From: Rapana venosa
Lineage: Eukaryota > Mollusca > Gastropoda > Neogastropoda > Muricidae
Length of the DNA: 64,000 nucleotides
Assembly (NCBI GenBank): GCA_028751875.1
Contig: CM054165.1
Coordinates: 31,176,379-31,240,378, forward strand
Direction: 5' to 3'
Under the pieces are notes generated by a model. It was given only the letters and a program-made list of their open reading frames with translations. It made no database searches and was not told the origin of the DNA. Shown here one piece after another: positions 11,797 through 22,239 of this stretch. A program made the position numbers and the translations under genes. Every line of letters starts with the position of its first letter. The stretch's first letter is position 1.

Positions 11797-12385
11797 CACA
11801 CACATATGCACACACTAGCACACATGCACACCCACTAACACACATGCACATACCCACACACCTCTCTCTCACTCACCCACACATACAGAAACCCCACACA
11901 ACCAAACATGCCCAACCACACACACACACACCCACACACACACACACACACACACACAACACACACACCACAAACACACACCCACACAACACAACACACG
12001 CACACACCACACACCCCACACACACACCACACACACGCACCACACACACATGCATAACACATGCATACACACACACCACATACTCGTCTAATATCACTAA
12101 GAGTGAAAAGACGTTAAATCAAAAGAACAACAACAACACATACATACAACAACACATGCATACACAGAGTAAGTAGAAATCCACACACACACACACACAC
12201 ACAACACACACAACACAACACACACACACACCACACACACACACACACACAACACACACACCTATGTATGCACGCATGCACACACAGAGTATAGGAGAGG
12301 AGAGGCAACCACACATATACCCAAAAGTAATAAACCATACAATAAAACACACACACACACACACACACACACAATCATACGATAT
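11797..12385. repeat. CA-rich microsatellite complex
   Basis: CA runs with CCCA, ACAAC and ATGCA variants. Inside, 12088-12130 carries ctaatatcactaagagtg and agacgttaaatc. This phrase recurs in similar form near 35770 and 59850 and is probably the 3' tail of another dispersed element. Confidence 0.9.
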
Positions 12386-12439
12386 AACACACACCCTGGC
12401 TGTTACACAATATTTTCACTAAAAGCACTGAAATTCTTT

Positions 12440-12720
12440 TAAAATTTTCATAGGAGGGGGTTGGATCTTAGAGGTAGACAGGCACATAAGGTAAGGGCAG
12501 GGTAAGGGAAGGGTTGGAGGGATTGGGGGGGTACTGTATTAGGGGAGGGACAGAGAAAAATTACAGTGTACGGGTTAAGGGGTGGGGTGGGTATAGTAGG
12601 GACCAGATAACCAAAAAAGAATGTTGGGGGTGGGGTGGATGGGGTAAGTGGGTGTGGTAGACCTTCTGACTACAGGTCTACTGTATAGTCAAGGGGGTGT
12701 GGGTGTTCATTTCAGAACGG

Positions 12721-12754
<34 letters not shown>

Positions 12755-12947
12755 ACCCAAGGTAGTTGTTAGTCAGCAAGTGATAGGGGGTGGGGTGGGG
12801 AGTGGGGGGGGGGGGGGGGGGGGGTCAGGGAAGGAGGGGGGTGGGGAGGGTATGGGAGTACTGGACACTCCCTAGCCTGGATACATACTCCCTCTAGACT
12901 GTCCCTTAATCTGCAGTGATTTGAGATTTTTGGGTGTGTGTGTGTGT

Positions 12948-12991
<44 letters not shown>

Positions 12992-13020
12992 TTGGGGGGA
13001 GGGTAGGGGGGAAGGAGGAA
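12440..13020. repeat. G-rich stretch with homopolymer runs
   Basis: GGGGTGG-type sequence with a run of about 19 G near 12806 and one of about 38 G near 12951. The exact length of such runs is unlikely to be reliable. 13020-13200 holds nothing recognised. Confidence 0.85.
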
Positions 13021-13198
13021 CCTCTCATGTCACCTCATGTATCTTGTCTGTCCTTGAGCATTGCTGGGTTGCTGGAGGGAGGTTTTGAAGGGATCAATGG
13101 AAGGGAGAAAAAAAAAATCGTAGTTTATGTCTTTTGTGTTGTCAATTTTGTGTAGAGTTGGGTATAGTGCGTATGGTTTATATATATGTACGGTGGAG

Positions 13199-13262
13199 TT
13201 GGAGAAGGCTCATCAATGTCAAACCTCCCCTAGGAGAAACGTGACATAAAAAGGAAGAAGAA
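13199..13262 (+). mobile_element. LINE-A 3' tip
   Basis: Carries ggagaaggctcatcaatgtc and aaacctccccta then AAG trinucleotides, identical in layout to the last 60 bases of the 5845-6300 copy. Confidence 0.65.
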
Positions 13263-13382
13263 GAAGTAGAAGAAGTAGAGGTGGTATTGGTTTGTTGTTG
13301 CCACACTGGAAAAGAGGGGTGGGGAGGGGTTGTTTTTTTTTTTGGGGGGGGGGGGGGTTGTACTTCGTGCTTACTTAAAGTA

Positions 13383-13440
13383 ATAATAATAAATAGAATT
13401 TATATAGCGCTGTATCTTGCACAGACAAATCAAAGTGAAC
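13383..13440 (-). mobile_element. LINE-B 3' tail fragment
   Basis: Reads taataataataaatagaatt, tatatagcgctgtatcttgc, agacaaatcaaag. This is the reversed end found at the 3' side of the LINE-B copy at 28625-29715 and in eight other places. Confidence 0.7.
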
Positions 13441-13467
13441 TCTGTTTGTGTGTGTGCCTGGTGTGTG

Positions 13468-13561
13468 TCAAGTCAAGTCAAGTCAAGTCAAGTCAAGTCA
13501 AATTTTTATTTCCAGATGGTACATTGAATAAGCAATGCATTTGCTTTTTTTCATCAAGCCA

Positions 13562-13567
<6 letters not shown>
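13468..13567 (-). mobile_element. LINE-C 3' tail fragment
   Basis: AAGTC pentamer repeats are followed by ttttatttccagatggtaca, ttgaataagcaatgcatttg and catcaagccatct, the reversed LINE-C ending. A TG run (13566-13600) follows. Confidence 0.7.
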
Positions 13568-13600
<33 letters not shown>

Positions 13601-13664
13601 CTTACATACTTATGTGTATATGCCTCTGTGTGTGCATGTGTGTGAGTTAAAAAAATTTTTTTTA

Positions 13665-13832
13665 TTCATATATTTATTTATTCATTTATTTATTTATTGT
13701 TTTGTTTTGAGGATAATGTAATAAGCACTCGTGTATTTATTTTTTTACATCCAGTCCCTGTGTGAATGCAGTTTTGTTAATTCGTTCTCATCCATTCCCG
13801 TTGGCACATAATGGCCTACTCTTCCAAAAAGC
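13665..13832 (-). mobile_element. SINE-A fragment, reverse
   Basis: Ends with ggataatgtaataagcactc and catccagtccctgtgtgaat, then gttttgttaattcgttctca and ggcacataatggcctactct, all in reverse SINE-A order. TG/ATGCA repeats follow to 14040. Confidence 0.65.
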
Positions 13833-14284
13833 ACGTGCATGTGTGTGTGTGTGTGTGTGTGGTGTGTGTGTACATGTGGGTTTGAGAATGTGTGTGTGCT
13901 TACTGTGTATGCATGCATGTGCACATGCACATGTGGGTTTGAGCATACATGTGCGCAATATGCTTTTGCATGCATGTATGATTCTTGTGCACATATTCAC
14001 ACACACGCATGCACATATTCACACACACGCACATGTGACATTGTATGCATAAGCACATTCCTCGCAATCATAAATTCTGTATACATAATATGAATATATA
14101 TAAATATATTATGATACTAGAGAAAGGAAAAGAATACTCAACAAACCATAGTAATTAACATAGCTTCACAGTGTGCCAAGTATGAAAGAGAAGACCACTG
14201 TACAAGTGGTCTTTTAAAAAAATTTTTTTTTATCAAAGTAGGATATTGACAACTCCTCACAGAGCTGCATGAAGGTGTACTTGG

Positions 14285-14490
14285 ATCCAAGTTCTTCGGA
14301 TGAGACTATAAACCGAGGTCCCATGTGTGAACACATGCAGAACATCTTGCACACACACTAAAACCTGTTCTGCTTTTCGGAAGAGGAAGCCATTGTGTGC
14401 CGGTTTGAACGGATAACAAAATTGACAAAACTGCACACACATGGGGACTGGATGTAAAAAAAAAAGCACACAAGTCCTCAAAATAAAAGA
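14285..14490 (+). mobile_element. SINE-A fragment
   Basis: Contains ttcggatgagactataaacc, gcagaacatcttgcacacac, ggaagaggaagccattgtg and ggggactggatgtaaaaaa. The tRNA head is absent (5' truncation). Confidence 0.7.
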
Positions 14491-14534
14491 ACAAAAAAAT
14501 CATAAAGAAAGAAAAAGAATGTCTAAAGGCTTGT

Positions 14535-14595
14535 CTCTCTCTGTCTCTCTCTCTCTCTGTCTCTCTGTCTGTCTCTGTCTTTGTCTGTCTGTCTG

Positions 14596-14655
<60 letters not shown>

Positions 14656-14665
14656 TCTCTCTCTG
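14535..14665. repeat. CT/CTGT tract
   Basis: Simple pyrimidine repeat on the + strand, ending at gagagagctgcc. Confidence 0.95.
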
Positions 14666-14754
14666 AGAGAGCTGCCCAAATTTCACACACACTCACTCAC
14701 TCAATTTTCTAGTTCTATGACTGAGAAGCGCATGTAATTATATAAACACTTTTT

Positions 14755-14812
14755 TTGTGTGTTCCTTGGCTAGAGCTCCATCCAAGGTTCACCAATGATG
14801 AAATTTTGCGCA
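14755..14812 (-). mobile_element. Reversed tip of the second SINE-A tail module
   Basis: Reads ccttggctagagctccatcc and aaggttcaccaatgatgaaa, the reverse of the ttggtgaa...gagctctagc ending seen at 4620. Confidence 0.5.
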
Positions 14813-14852
14813 CACACACACAACACACACACACACACACCCACACACACAC

Positions 14853-15146
14853 ACCCGGGTTCGATTCCCGTTCAAGGGGATATCTTCCCTTGGAGTGAAC
14901 ATCAGTGCCGACTCCACGCTCCCCAAAGTCCTTCGGATGAGACTATAAACCGAGGTCCCGTGTGCGAATGCATGCAGAACATCTTGCGCACACGTTAAAA
15001 CCCACTCCACTTTTCGGAAGAATAGGCCATTGTGTGCCGGTGGGAACGGGTGACAAAATTGACAAAACTGCATACACACGGGGACTGGATGCAAAAAAGC
15101 ACAAGTGCTTATTCCATTATCCTCGATATAAAAGAATAAAAATTAA
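14853..15146 (+). mobile_element. SINE-A copy with first tail module
   Basis: Begins at the box B region (ccgggttcgattcccgttca) and runs without large gaps to cattatcctcgatataaaag and an AAT-rich tail. It shows the consensus order: box B, gttaacatcag body, cttcggatgagactataaac, gaacatcttgcgcacacg, gtgtgccggtgggaacg, ggggactggatg, terminal ataaaagaata. Confidence 0.8.
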
Positions 15147-15338
15147 ATAAATAAATATATAATTAAACACAACCATTAACATAGCTTCACAGTGTGCCCA
15201 AGAATAAATAATATTATATGTAATGATATTATTATTAGTATTGTAATATTCTACTTTGATAACCCCCGTCCAACCCCTTGGGTAGCCACATTCCAACTTC
15301 AGAAACAAAGCAGCCAACAACAGAAATAGCCCACCATT

Positions 15339-15381
<43 letters not shown>

Positions 15382-15497
15382 TATTCATGTTATTTTTGGG
15401 GGGTATATTGCTGTTAGGTTTATTCTCCTGTTCAATTTGTATGTAATCCTCCATACCCCCAAAAAGGGGTGAAAGGAATTAATTAAATCTTGTGTGT

Positions 15498-16440
15498 GTG
15501 TCAAAGTCAAACTTTTATTTTCAGATGGTACATTGAATAAGCATTGCATTTGCTTTTTTTCATCAAGCCATCTATCTAAAGAAAAAAAAACGAGAAAAAA
15601 AGATAATGTATATGCAGACATAGAATAAAAAACCTAATCTATGGTAAACTATACAAATCAAACAAGAAAAATAATAACATATGCATATGTGGAATTAAAA
15701 ACAAAACAAAAAACCCAGAAAAATATTAAACCATACAATTCAAATAATTCAAAAATCTTGAAAAAATATCCGTCATAACACAAACAAACAAGCAACAAAG
15801 AAAAACCAAACCAAACTAAACAAAGAAGACAAAACAGAATAAAAAGTTTAAAAAAACCACACCAACTGCTTCCCCCCTCCCTCCCCCCCCCCCCCCCCCC
15901 CCCACCCCCCCCCCCCCCCACACCACACAACACATACACACAAACCTTCAACCATACAAACAACTGAATAAAACAATTTTTAAAAAAAAAGACGAATCAA
16001 CAAGAACAACCACAACAAGGAAATAAACAATCAAACAAACACAAACATACGTACACAACAACAACAGCGACAATAACTAACATAGGACAAGAATAACAGC
16101 CAAGACAAATGAAGAACAATATAGAACTAACAAAAAGACGAGAAAAAGAGTCCAAAATATCCCCCCCCCTCCCCAAGAAAACCACCCTAAACCCAAAACA
16201 AACAAAAGGCAAAATAAACCAGAACCCCACCCCCACCACTACCAACAATAACAACAACAACAACCAAATGGATATAAACAGAGGAACTGATGTATCATTT
16301 AAACACTTACATACACATACACATCCTCACCCATATCCCCTTCACCACATAATGTACTCATATATAAGAAAAACAAGAATAACCAACAGCTAATGGATTC
16401 AGAGCAAAGAAGTATAACAAAGACATCCATTCCCTCCCTT
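15498..16440 (-). mobile_element. LINE-C 3' UTR copy, reverse
   Basis: The left part is the LINE-C ending (caaagtcaaacttttatttt, agatggtacattgaataagc, caagccatctatcta). It is followed by the reversed UTR shared with 34315-34665 (taaaccatacaattcaaata, aatatccgtcataaca). The rest to about 16440 is A-rich and less certain. A long C run lies at 15880-15918. Confidence 0.6.
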
Positions 16441-16703
16441 TCCCCGGGTCATATACACATGTGTGGTGTGTGTGTGTGTGTTTGTATTCATGTTATTTTT
16501 TGGGGGGGTATATTGCTGTTAGGTTTATTCTCCTGTTCAATTTGTTTGTTGTAATCCTCCATACCCCCAAAACGGGGTGATGAAAGGAATTAAATTAAAT
16601 CTTGTGTGTGTGTGTTTGTATTCATGTTATTTTTTTGGGGGGGTAGATTGCTGTTAGGTTTATTCTCCTGTTCAATTTGTATGTAATCCTCCATACCCCA
16701 AAA

Positions 16704-16990
16704 GATAGCTCAGTGGTCGGAGCACTCGCTTTCCCCCAGCCAAGTTAAGCAGCGTCGAGCGTGGTTACCAGTTGGATGGGTGACCGTTTGCGCGCCTTGG
16801 CTTCAGTACAGTTCCCCCAGTTCATCCAGCTGTAAATGGGTACCTGCCCTCTTTAGGGTCAGGGAAGGTAAAGCAGCGAGGGAGAGGAGATGGGTGCTGC
16901 CCTCAATATGCTGGCCCTAGAGAAGTGAGGTCTCTGACGCCTCGCTCCCCTACGACCTTATAGGTTATGGGACTCCTTTACCATTTACCT
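16704..16990 (+). mobile_element. SINE-5S copy
   Basis: Full head gatagctcagtggtcggagc (box-A-like) and cactcgctttcccccagcc, then the 5S-like aagttaagcagcgtcgagcg and ttggatgggtgaccgtttgc. A tail follows with cagctgtaaatgggtacctg, agggaaggtaaagcagcgag and a ggttatgggactcctttacc end. Confidence 0.8.
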
Positions 16991-17195
16991 ATACCCCATA
17001 AGAAAGACACTTTACTCCTATTTTCCTCACTCCACCCAGGTTTACAAGTGGGTACCAGCTCTGCTGGGGAAGTATCTGGCGACAGACTAGCGTCCTGTCA
17101 CAGGGGTGGTGAAAAACCATCAGTTCGCTTAACGCTACAGAAACTGGGATAAGCTCCGGCTCTATGGGCCTTCTGGCTCGAAAGAACATACTTAT
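16991..17195. other. Unassigned inserted block flanked by a direct repeat
   Basis: A 205-base block lies between two copies of tataccccata (about 16990 and 17193), like a target-site duplication. It is GC-richer than its surroundings. The minus strand reads without stops for about 60 codons (RRPIEPELIPVSVALSELM at its start), but I cannot assign a family. Confidence 0.45.
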
Positions 17196-17276
17196 ACCCC
17201 ATAAAGGGGTGAAAGGAATTAAATTAAATTAAATCTTGTGTGTGTGTGTTGCCTCCCCCCCCTCTCCCCTAAACAG

Positions 17277-17466
17277 GCAGCGAGGACATCGTGAACGGCA
17301 GCCAGAAGCTGATCCTGGGCCTGGTGTGGCACCTGATCCTGCGCTACCAGATCGGCAAGACCAAGTTCCCGCCCAAGAAGCTGATGCTGGCCTGGCTGCA
17401 GGCCGTCATCCCCGAGTGTCGCATCGGCAACTTCACCTCCGACTGGAACGACGGCGTGGCTTTGAG
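17277..17466 (+). CDS. Filamin-like gene, exon a: end of CH1 and start of CH2
   Basis: Partial actin-binding region of a filamin-family protein. The exon starts after the acceptor ctaaacag and ends before GTAGAC. It enters in phase 1 (two bases complete a codon) and leaves in phase 2. DIVNGSQKLILGLVWHLILR is the last helix of the first calponin-homology domain, an actin-contact segment in this family. After the linker RYQIGKTKFPPKK comes the CH2 start LMLAWLQAVIPE, then the conserved FTSDWNDGVAL. GC is about 62 percent, far above the flanks, and third positions are GC-rich as in the other exons. The first part of CH1 is not in the 17 kb before it, so that intron is very long or the upstream exons lie outside the window. 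The domain call is confident. The jitterbug-type assignment rests on the third CH domain further on. Confidence 0.93.
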
Positions 17467-17479
17467 GTAGACAAGGAAG

Positions 17480-18045
17480 GAGGATGGTGGGGGTTGGAGG
17501 GGTTGGTGGTGGGGGGGGGGGGGGGGGGTTGGGGGGGGGGGGGGTGGGGGGTGGGTGGTTGGGGTGGTGGGGGGTGGGGGGGGGTAGGGTGGTGGTGGGG
17601 GGTTGGGGTGGTGGGGTGTGTGTGGGGGGGGTGGTGTGTTCAGGGGGAGGTGGGGGTGGTGGTTAGGATGGTGGTGGGGGGGTTGGGGTGGTGGTGGGGG
17701 GGGTTGGGGTGGTGGGAGGTGTGGTGGGGTGTGGTTAGGGTGGTGGTGGGGGTTGGTTAGGGTGGGGGTTGGGGTGGTAGTGGTGGGGGTTGTGGGGGGG
17801 GGGTGGGGTTGGGGTTGGGGGTGGGGCGGTTGGGGGGTGGGGTGGTGGGGGTTGTGGGGGAGGGGGGTTGGGGGGGCGTGGCTAGGGTGGTTGTGGAGGT
17901 TGGGGGTGGTTGTGGGGGGTGGGGGTTGTGGGGTGGTGGTTTGGGTGGGGTTGTTGGGATGGGAGGGTTTGGTGGTGGTTTGTTGTTTGTATGTTGTCGA
18001 TGTTCGTGTGTGTGTTGGTGTTGTGGGTGTGTGTTGGGTGTTTTA
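17480..18045. repeat. G/T-only tract with strong G-quadruplex potential
   Basis: Some 570 bases of GGGGTTGGGG, GGTGGTGG and GGGG runs on the + strand with almost no A or C. It starts about 20 bases after the 5' splice site of exon a, so the intron's nascent RNA is G-rich at once. Confidence 0.9.
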
Positions 18046-18054
18046 TTTTATTTT

Positions 18055-18170
18055 TTAATTATTTATTTATTTATTTATTTTCTTTTATATAGAGGATAAT
18101 GGAATAAGCACTCATGTGCTTTTTTACATCCAGTCCCCGTGTGTATGCGGTTTTGTAAATTTTGTCCTGT
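18055..18170 (-). mobile_element. SINE-A 3' end fragment, reverse
   Basis: Reads cttttatatagaggataatg, gaataagcactcatgtgctt, ttacatccagtccccgtgtg and atgcggttttgtaaattttg. A second, shorter piece (gagaataatggaataaacac) lies at 18444. Confidence 0.7.
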
Positions 18171-18560
18171 GTGTGTGTGTGTGTATATGTTGTTGGGGTG
18201 TGTGTGTGGGTGTGTGTGTGTGTTGGTGGGGTGGGGGTGAGTGATTTGTGCGTGTTGGTGGGTGTTGGTGTGCGTGTGTGTGCATGTGTGTGTGTGTTGG
18301 TGGGTGGGGTGTGTGTGTGTTGTTGGGTGTGTGTGTGTGTTGGGGGTGGGGATGTGATGTGTTTGTGTTGGGGGTGGGGTGGGGGTGTGATGATTTGTGT
18401 GTGTGTTTTATTTTTTTATTTTTATTCCTTTTTTTTTTAAAATTTTGAGAATAATGGAATAAACACTCGGTGTGTGTGTGTGTGTGTTGTGTGTGTTGTG
18501 TGATTGTGTGTGGGTTGGGGTAGGTGGGTGGGTGTTGAGTTATTGGGTGTGTGAGAGTGA
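18170..18560. repeat. TG/TGGG microsatellite region
   Basis: TG runs with GGGGTGG interruptions. No gene evidence. Confidence 0.9.
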
Positions 18561-18629
18561 GTATGTGAGTGGTTGAGTGTCAGTGGGTACTTGCTTGTCC
18601 TCACAACTTTGAAAGATACACGTACACAA

Positions 18630-19269
18630 ACCCAGACAGACAGATAGACAGAGAGGAGGAGAGACAGACAGAGACAGACAGGCAGACAGACAGAGAGGGG
18701 GAGAGACAGACAGACAGACAGAGAGGGGGAGACACAGACATAGAGGCAGACAGATCGTATAATAGTAAATAAAGCGTACCATTATCATAATGGTCGTATT
18801 TAAGTATCAGTGCACTGATCAATCATTGCCAGCCAGCCAGCCAGCCAGAGCTGTTTCCACAGTGGAAGCAACTATATTGACACAAGGGACATACTTCAAC
18901 AGATAGACACAGACAGACAGACAGACAAGACAGGCAGACACAGACACACAGACAGAGAGGCAGGCAGGCAGACAGACAGACAGACAGACAAGACAGGCAG
19001 ACACAGACAGACAGGCAGGCAGACAGACAGACACAGACAGACAGGCAGGCAGGCAGACAGACACAGACAGACAGACAGACACAGTGTAGTGGTGGCCAGA
19101 AAATGACAGAGAGACAGACAGACAGAATACATTAGTCAAAAGATGACATGCAGACAGACACAGACAGACATACAGAATGTATTAGTCAAAAGATGACAGA
19201 CAGACAGACGCAGTGTAGTGGTGGCCAGAAAATGACAGACAGACAGGCAGGCAGGCAGGCAGGCAGACA

Positions 19270-19330
<61 letters not shown>

Positions 19331-19870
19331 ACACAGACAGACAGACAGACACAGTGTAGTAGTGGCCAGAAAATGACAGACAGACAGACAGACAGAATGC
19401 ATTAGTCAAAAGATGACATACAGACAGACAAGCAGACAGACACAGTGTAGTGGTGGGCAGAAAAGGACAGACAGACAGTGTATTAGTTAGGAGACAGACA
19501 CAGACAGACAGACACAGTGTATTAGTCGGAAGATGATAGACAGACAGACAGACAGACAGACACAGTGTATTAGTCAAAAGATGACAGACAGACCAACAGA
19601 CAGACAGACAGTGTATTAGTCAGAAGATGACAGACAGACAGACAGACAGTGTATTAGTCAGAAGATGACAGACAGACAGACAGACAGTGTATTAGTCAGA
19701 AGATGACAGACAGTGTATTAGTTAGAAGATGACAGACAGACACAGACAGACAGACAGACGCAGTGTATTAGTCAAAAGATTACAGACAGAAAGACAGACC
19801 AACAGACAGACATAGTGAAGTGGCCAGAAGATGACAGACAGACAAACAGACAGACAGACAGATGACATAA
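18630..19870. repeat. ACAG/GGCA array with higher-order units
   Basis: CAGA and GGCA tetranucleotides interspersed with repeated phrases: gtgtattagtcagaagatga (several copies, 19530-19720) and cagtgtagtggtggccagaa (19081-19470). It encloses the dead exon copy at 18811-18888 and ends 60 bases before the live exon at 19928. Confidence 0.9.
18811..18888 (+). pseudogene. Dead duplicate of filamin-like exon b
   Basis: Aligns over its full length with the live exon at 19928-19993. Reading in the same phase, ALINHCQP...[10 protein letters not shown] parallels ALIEYCQPGLFPQWRSLN. It is exactly 12 bases longer through extra CCAG units (in frame). TGA at 18878-18880 replaces a CGA codon, and the donor GT is absent (ggacat in place of ggtaaa). 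The acceptor tatcag is kept. Both copies are preceded by CAGA repeats, so the duplication probably included the array. It cannot serve as a normal coding exon. Confidence 0.8.
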
Positions 19871-19927
19871 TAATATATAAAATATATTTTTTTTAAAGTA
19901 TGTTGACATTGTGGTTGATATTTTCAG

Positions 19928-19993
19928 CGCTCTGATTGAATACTGCCAGCCAGGACTGTTCCCGCAATGGAGGTCACTGAATCGACAAAACAG
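19928..19993 (+). CDS. Filamin-like gene, exon b: middle of CH2
   Basis: A 66-base exon, phase 2 in and phase 2 out, between acceptor atattttcag and donor GTAAAA. It encodes ALIEYCQPGLFPQWRSL and a few more residues. This is the helix and loop of a CH domain that follow DWNDGVAL in exon a; the joining codon is AGC, serine. The conserved C-x-P-G-L-F-P-x-W pattern is the usual CH2 signature of filamins. It joins in frame to LENCTTAMNIA of the next exon through an AGA codon. The exon is too short for ordinary ORF detection and is supported by the domain gap it fills and its matching phases. Confidence 0.9.
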
Positions 19994-20029
19994 GTAAAAT
20001 AAATACTTAGTGATGTGATTTTTTTGTGT

Positions 20030-20330
20030 TGGTTGATTTGGGTGTTTTCTTTGTGTGGTTTTTTTTGGGGGGAGGGGGGGGGGAGGAGGGGGGAAGGGGT
20101 GGGGGGGGTGGGGTGGGGGGGGGGGATGGTTGGATGAGTGGTTTGTGAATTTTTTTTCTTTATAACTTGTCTCTTTGTCTCTGTCTTATCTCTTGTCTGT
20201 CTGTCCATCCGTCCGTCCATCTATCTGCCTGTCAGTCTGGTTCTCTCCCCCTCCGTCTGTCTGTCTGTCTCTGTCTGTCTGTCTGTCTCTGTCTGTCTGT
20301 CTCTGTGATAGTAAGAAGGAGTCAAGAGTG
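20030..20330. repeat. G-rich run then TCTG array
   Basis: GGGG-rich sequence at 20068-20130 is followed by TGTC and CCGT tetramers at 20165-20305. No coding evidence. Confidence 0.85.
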
Positions 20331-20384
20331 AACAATGGAAAGAGATCTTTAAGGGACTGGAAAAAATAGTGAAGAAATAAATAA

Positions 20385-20625
20385 AAATACCGTCCACTCC
20401 CTTGAAAGTCCTTCGAATTTGACTGTAAACAGAGGTGCTGTGTGCAGACCCCATTGCTGAACACATTGCAGACATGTTGGAACTTGTTCTGCCTTTCGGA
20501 AGAGTAAGCCATGGTGTGCCAGTAAGGACGAATTCAGGACAAAATGTTCAAGAAACGCATTTTATTTTATTTTATTTATTTTATTTTATTCTTTTATATC
20601 GGGGATAATGGAATAAGCACTTGAA
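20385..20625 (+). mobile_element. SINE-A fragment and adjoining reversed end
   Basis: 20385-20560 follows the SINE-A body (ctcccttgaaagtccttcg, gcctttcggaagagtaagcc, gtgccagtaaggacg). At 20570-20625 a reversed terminal module (ttttatatcggggataatgg) abuts it, from a second fragment. Confidence 0.5.
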
Positions 20626-20629
20626 TTGA

Positions 20630-21600
20630 TGGGTGTGTCCCGAAATAAAACAAACACTGTAACAGTGATTTGCCTGCAAGTGGAAGCAATTTCAATACCA
20701 ATTCCAACTACTGTATTTATCTCAAAACAGAGAAATTGATTGAGGCTACGAGCAGAAGGTTAGTTTCTAAAGGATAAAAGAGTGAATCGTGTACACGTCA
20801 TTATAGAGCTTGCAGCTTACAACCCCATACCGGTGAAAACCACCCATTATAAATCACAAATTATAATATTGTAAACACGTTTTTCCAAGCCTAAATTTTA
20901 TCCAATTTTTTTTTCTCCCCTTCAAAACACTAAAGACTTTCTAACAACGACAGCATCATCAATTATGGTGTTTGTTTTTGTGTGTGCGTGTGCATGTGTG
21001 TGTGTGCTCACAGGTTGTGGGAGTAAACTTTCGCCATAACAGGAAAAAAACCACCGTATGTTTTCTGTGAGAAATAACTGACAATTTTGTCACTCCAAAC
21101 GCAAATACATGTTAGGGCGTGGGAATGGTAGTGAGCCCGTGCTTTGGCTTTTACATGTATTTATAAATAAACCACAAACCCCTCCCTCCCTTCCTCCCTC
21201 GCTTGTGCTATGCTATAGAGGTCTATCATGTCTATTGAACTGGCTAGGGCGGTGTGAAGGAATGAAGTTGAGGTGCAGGGAGGAGGAAAAAAAATTGAGG
21301 GCGTTTTTTTTGCATGTCTGTTGTGAATGCGAGTTATAGGGTGGTTGGTGTGGGGTTTTTTGTGTGTTTGGTGGGTTTTTTTTTCTAATCAATAGTTGGG
21401 CTGGTGTAGGGAGCACTTTATTATCTGTGAAAAGCGCAATCCTGTGGGGGTTGGGTGGGGTTGGGTTGTTTTTTCTCCCTCCAAGCTATTATACGCCCTT
21501 TTTTTCCTTTATATGGTTTTGATTTATTCTAAGTTTAGGTGGCGTAGTCTGATGTGCGGTTTTAAAAGAAGTTTTTGATAAGAGTTGGGTTTAACATTTT
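20630..21600. other. Non-repetitive intron sequence, nothing recognised
   Basis: Mixed AT-rich sequence with small TG runs and several T runs. Open frames here lack composition or motifs of a real exon. Confidence 0.5.
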
Positions 21601-21604
21601 TTTT

Positions 21605-21747
21605 TTCTGTTTTGTCTGTGTCTGTCTGTCTCTCTGTCTGTCTGTGTGTCTCACTGTGTTTCTGTCTGTCTGTCTGTCTGTCTCTGTCTGTCTTGTCTTT
21701 TCTCTCTCTCTCGCTCTGTCTCTCTCTCTCTCTCTTCTCTTCTCTCT

Positions 21748-21793
<46 letters not shown>

Positions 21794-21795
21794 AC
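21605..21795. repeat. TCTG and CT tract
   Basis: TCTG units pass into CT runs ending near 21790. Confidence 0.95.
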
Positions 21796-21954
21796 TGAAG
21801 GTGCAGTTCTTTTATATTTCCTTTTTGGAAATGTTCTATTTATATTTCTCATGTTATTCTTTTTCTCTTAATTTTTTTCCCGTTTGAGATAAGAATGCGT
21901 GGGTGTGGAATCGGCAGATGGCAACAATTATTACATGCACTAAGAAGATGAATT

Positions 21955-22070
21955 TATAGCAACCCTGAAGTCGGAATGTGGCTACCTTAATGGTGGCTAA
22001 ACATTGGTCGCGTACACAACAAACAATCATAACTATTGTTGAACCTCGGAGCTCTTAAGTAAGGAAAGAA
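21955..22070 (+). mobile_element. Second tail module of SINE-A, isolated
   Basis: Carries aaccctgaagtcggaatgtg and gttgaacctcggagctctta, as in the tail of the 4315 copy but without the body. Confidence 0.55.
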
Positions 22071-22239
22071 CCAGAGAGAAAAAGAAAGCAGCAACGAATC
22101 TTGGCAGCTGTAATGTCCTTCTGAAAAGTGATGTTATGAATATTAAAAATGTGTGTGGTTGTGTTTTGTGTCTGTTTATGTTTTTTTTTGTAGTCTGTCT
22201 TCCCTCGTAGCCATCCACCAGGGGCCATAATTGCCTACT

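Larger units (their letters stand above)
15345..17235. repeat. Tandem about 120-bp units interrupted by insertions
   Basis: A unit with tgtttgtattcatgttattt, ggtttattctcctgttcaat, atcctccatacccc and aaaggaattaaattaaatct occurs at 15370-15490, 16478-16605 and 16612-16703. The last resumes at 17193-17240. Insertions are a LINE-C piece (15498-16440), a SINE-5S (16704-16990) and an unassigned block (16991-17195). Confidence 0.75.

Noticed and set aside
1..17276. Search for the missing first part of CH1
   Set aside because: No GC-rich segment with CH1-start motifs and splice signals was seen, so the exon is taken to lie upstream of the window.
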